Positions 24,353-26,188 of a stretch of DNA of 26,188 bases are shown piece by piece. Each line of letters opens with the position of its first letter. The stretch's first letter is position 1. Under the pieces are notes generated by a model that had not been told where the DNA came from, made no database searches, and was given only the letters and a program-made list of their open reading frames with translations. The translations under genes and the position numbers were made by a program. This stretch comes from JAYRWN01 sp041917975 (GTDB lineage Bacteria; Bacteroidota; Bacteroidia; Chitinophagales; Saprospiraceae), in contig JAYRWN010000137.1 of NCBI GenBank assembly GCA_041917975.1, positions 1-26,188 on the forward strand. The letters run 5' to 3'.

Positions 24353-25867
24353 TTAATGTCCGGACAGACTGATGGCTTTATAACCTCCCCGTGAGCGGAA
24401 ATATAAAATCAAACCCAAATAGCTTATGGCCATCAGCACCGGGAATAAAGCTATTTTCCACAGAGTCTCTTTTTTACCTGCGTTTTGAAGTGAGGTGATT
24501 ATAGTCTTGTCCGCATCTGGTGCGGAAGTTAGTTTTTCTTGGCTCACGGACATATATTTACCGATAACTGAACGCTTTTCATCTAAAACATAAGTACTAT
24601 ACAGCGAAGTACTGTTTTGAGTGTCGTGAGTCTGCAGGCCGGTTGTTACAAAACGATCCTGGATATTACCCAATATGGGGTTTCCAAAAGTGCCTACAGC
24701 TAACATACCCATACCGGCAATGGCATTTAAGGTTAGGGCACCACCACGGGGAAATTGCTCAGAGACTATACCTAATGTTGTGGGCCAGAAAAAAGTTTTC
24801 CCGATCCCATACAGTGTGGCAGCCATAAGGATCATACCACCGGTAGCGCTGGACAAAAGCGCCAAACCGATGGCGGCCAATACGGCACAGGTCGCCAATA
24901 ATCCAAGTGGGGATAATTTATGGACTAAAGGTCCGGCAAAGAAGCGCAAGATCATCATGATTAAAGAGGTATAGATGAGCACCCAACCACCATTGAGCCC
25001 CATGCTCTGCATTTCGGCATTCATCAAATCACTGATCCAGCTGTCAACGCCCAATTCGGTAGTAGCCAGGATCATCATGATTAATAATAAAATAATGTAC
25101 AGGGGTCGACCAAAGGATCGGGTGTAATTAAAAAATAAAGCACCACATACTAAAGCACAAGCCCAGGCAAACCAACTGCCTAAGCCCAATAAACGACCAA
25201 TTTCGGCAAAAACCATAAATGCGATGATCACTGCACCAATTGCACCTACTTCTTTAAGCATGTCTTTATAAGGGATTTTGGCAGCCACCCGTTCATTGAT
25301 GGGAAAGTTCTTATTCCATAACATGATCGCATAAACAACTGTAGGTATTAAAATCAACCCAATTTTTACTTTCCAAGCTAACGCGGGCATAAAAAATAGA
25401 ATAATTAAACCACCGATCACCATCCCTCCGGGCCACCCCGCATGCAGTGCATTCAGCCATTTGGTTTTATCTTTATTAAACATAGTGGCTACAACCGGAT
25501 TAATATAGGCTTCTACCGTTCCACTACCCAGAGCAAGAATAAACGTACCGATATACATCATGGTATAATCTTTAGCCATGAGGATACATATGGTGGAAAG
25601 GATATGGCAAACCAGACCGATCCACATGGCTACTTTATAACCAATACGGTCAATAACCAGGCTTAATAAAATTATGCTGATGGCAAAGGGCCATAAACCG
25701 ACTCCCAAAATTTCGCCAACCTGGGTTTCCGATAACCCGAACTCTTTACCCCATTCTCCTGCCGTTAACACGCGGGCGATAAATCCGAACGAAGTGGCAA
25801 TCAAGGCTATAAATGAGCCCCAGAACAGCATCATGTCGGGTTTTTCAGTGATTTGTTGGTTTTTCAT
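24353..25867 (-). CDS. MFS transporter, probably for a sugar or glycoside
   Basis: A 504-residue Major Facilitator Superfamily permease with about twelve hydrophobic segments in the inner membrane. The loop between segments 2 and 3 carries a DRIGYK version of the MFS motif-A region (about 68-73). The second half starts near residue 215. A hydrophilic stretch of about 60 residues (about 415-475) separates the penultimate and last helices, unusual for MFS but similar to Bacteroidota permeases near DUF1080 genes, as I recall. The substrate is inferred only from the divergent DUF1080-type hydrolase. The ATG at 25867 is followed by a short polar N-terminus. A strong terminator lies downstream. Confidence 0.88.
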   Translation of the reverse strand: MKNQQITEKPDMMLFWGSFIALIATSFGFIARVLTAGEWGKEFGLSETQVGEILGVGLWPFAISIILLSLVIDRIGYKVAMWIGLVCHILSTICILMAKDYTMMYIGTFILALGSGTVEAYINPVVATMFNKDKTKWLNALHAGWPGGMVIGGLIILFFMPALAWKVKIGLILIPTVVYAIMLWNKNFPINERVAAKIPYKDMLKEVGAIGAVIIAFMVFAEIGRLLGLGSWFAWACALVCGALFFNYTRSFGRPLYIILLLIMMILATTELGVDSWISDLMNAEMQSMGLNGGWVLIYTSLIMMILRFFAGPLVHKLSPLGLLATCAVLAAIGLALLSSATGGMILMAATLYGIGKTFFWPTTLGIVSEQFPRGGALTLNAIAGMGMLAVGTFGNPILGNIQDRFVTTGLQTHDTQNSTSLYSTYVLDEKRSVIGKYMSVSQEKLTSAPDADKTIITSLQNAGKKETLWKIALFPVLMAISYLGLILYFRSRGGYKAISLSGH

Positions 25868-25968
25868 ATTCTTATTTAGCTTTTAAAATGATCAATAGAT
25901 TTTTTTAAGATTTGTTAAATATAAAAAGTGATTGGATTAATTTTCACACTTCAAACAATATTTTAATT

Positions 25969-26188
25969 GTGAAGACTTTGGTCTATTGGTTTGCACTGGT
26001 TCTGGGATTAGTTTTAAACTGGCAATGTACCTCTAATCAGACTTCTGATGCCATCAGCGATACTCTGGCTTCTCCAGTAGATTTGGTTAAGCTATCCGAA
26101 GACGAAATAGCGGAAGGTTGGCAACTGCTTTTTAATGGTAAAGATGCTTCAGCCTGGCGTGGTTATAACCAGGACACCTTGCCTGCCA
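25969..26188 (+). CDS. DUF1080 / 3-keto-disaccharide hydrolase family protein, 5' end only
   Basis: Only the first 73 codons are in the window. A GTG at 25969 opens a signal segment (KTLVYWFALVLGLVLNWQC). Cys20 may be lipidated, but the residue before it is Gln, so the lipobox is poor. A linker rich in Ser, Thr and Asp follows, then the DUF1080 opening EGWQLLFNGKDASAWRGYN, which is diagnostic. Members have a concanavalin-like sandwich fold and cleave 3-keto-glycosides; they are usually exported. The gene is divergent from the MFS permease across a 101-base spacer. No ATG lies nearby in frame, so the GTG start is an inference. Confidence 0.82.
   Translation, partial: MKTLVYWFALVLGLVLNWQCTSNQTSDAISDTLASPVDLVKLSEDEIAEGWQLLFNGKDASAWRGYNQDTLPA

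Overview
The window reads as chromosomal housekeeping DNA from a member of the Bacteroidota. Four things point there. Eight-base TAnnTTTG promoter elements lie upstream of seven genes. Shine-Dalgarno sequences are almost absent and start codons follow A/T-rich leaders. Rho carries a long charged insertion of the kind seen in Bacteroides. The gene families fit too (DUF1080-type hydrolase with an MFS permease, YugP-like Zn peptidase, LpxH/KdsD/BamA outer-membrane genes). A Saprospiria or Chitinophagia-like lineage is my guess; the class cannot be fixed from this stretch alone.

Layout. 1-2483: bamA on the minus strand, cut by the left edge just before its C-terminus. 2590-5722: three Rossmann-fold (SDR-type) genes and deoC. 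5845-9278: lpxH (+), then frr, a membrane Zn peptidase and serS (all -). 9549-12466: rho, rpmH, rnpA and an unknown membrane or secreted protein (all +). 12429-16225: aroQ and recQ (-), then a KdsD/KpsF isomerase (+). 16226-16556: the only gene-free stretch longer than 300 bases, holding several inverted repeats that look like a folded RNA, better on the minus strand. 16557-18716: suhB and an Nfu-type Fe-S protein (-), then a small heat-shock protein (+). 18827-24218: mltD and a tight pheS-hisS-gatA cluster (-). 24353-26188: an MFS permease (-) divergent from the 5' end of a DUF1080 gene that runs off the right edge.

Themes. Several genes build the Gram-negative envelope: bamA (outer-membrane protein insertion), lpxH (lipid A), kdsD (Kdo precursor) and mltD (peptidoglycan turnover). 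Another set serves translation and RNA: serS, pheS, hisS, gatA, frr, rpmH, rnpA and rho. The right edge looks like the start of a carbohydrate-use locus. Genes are packed closely; three convergent pairs meet with 0 bp, 11 bp or a 38-bp overlap. I found no tRNA, rRNA, CRISPR array, transposase, phage or defence gene. I see no strong evidence for a wholly new multi-gene system. The best leads are the candidate structured RNA at about 16250-16483, an SDR whose catalytic Tyr and Lys are both replaced, the Rho insertion with its long leader, and the unknown gene behind rnpA.
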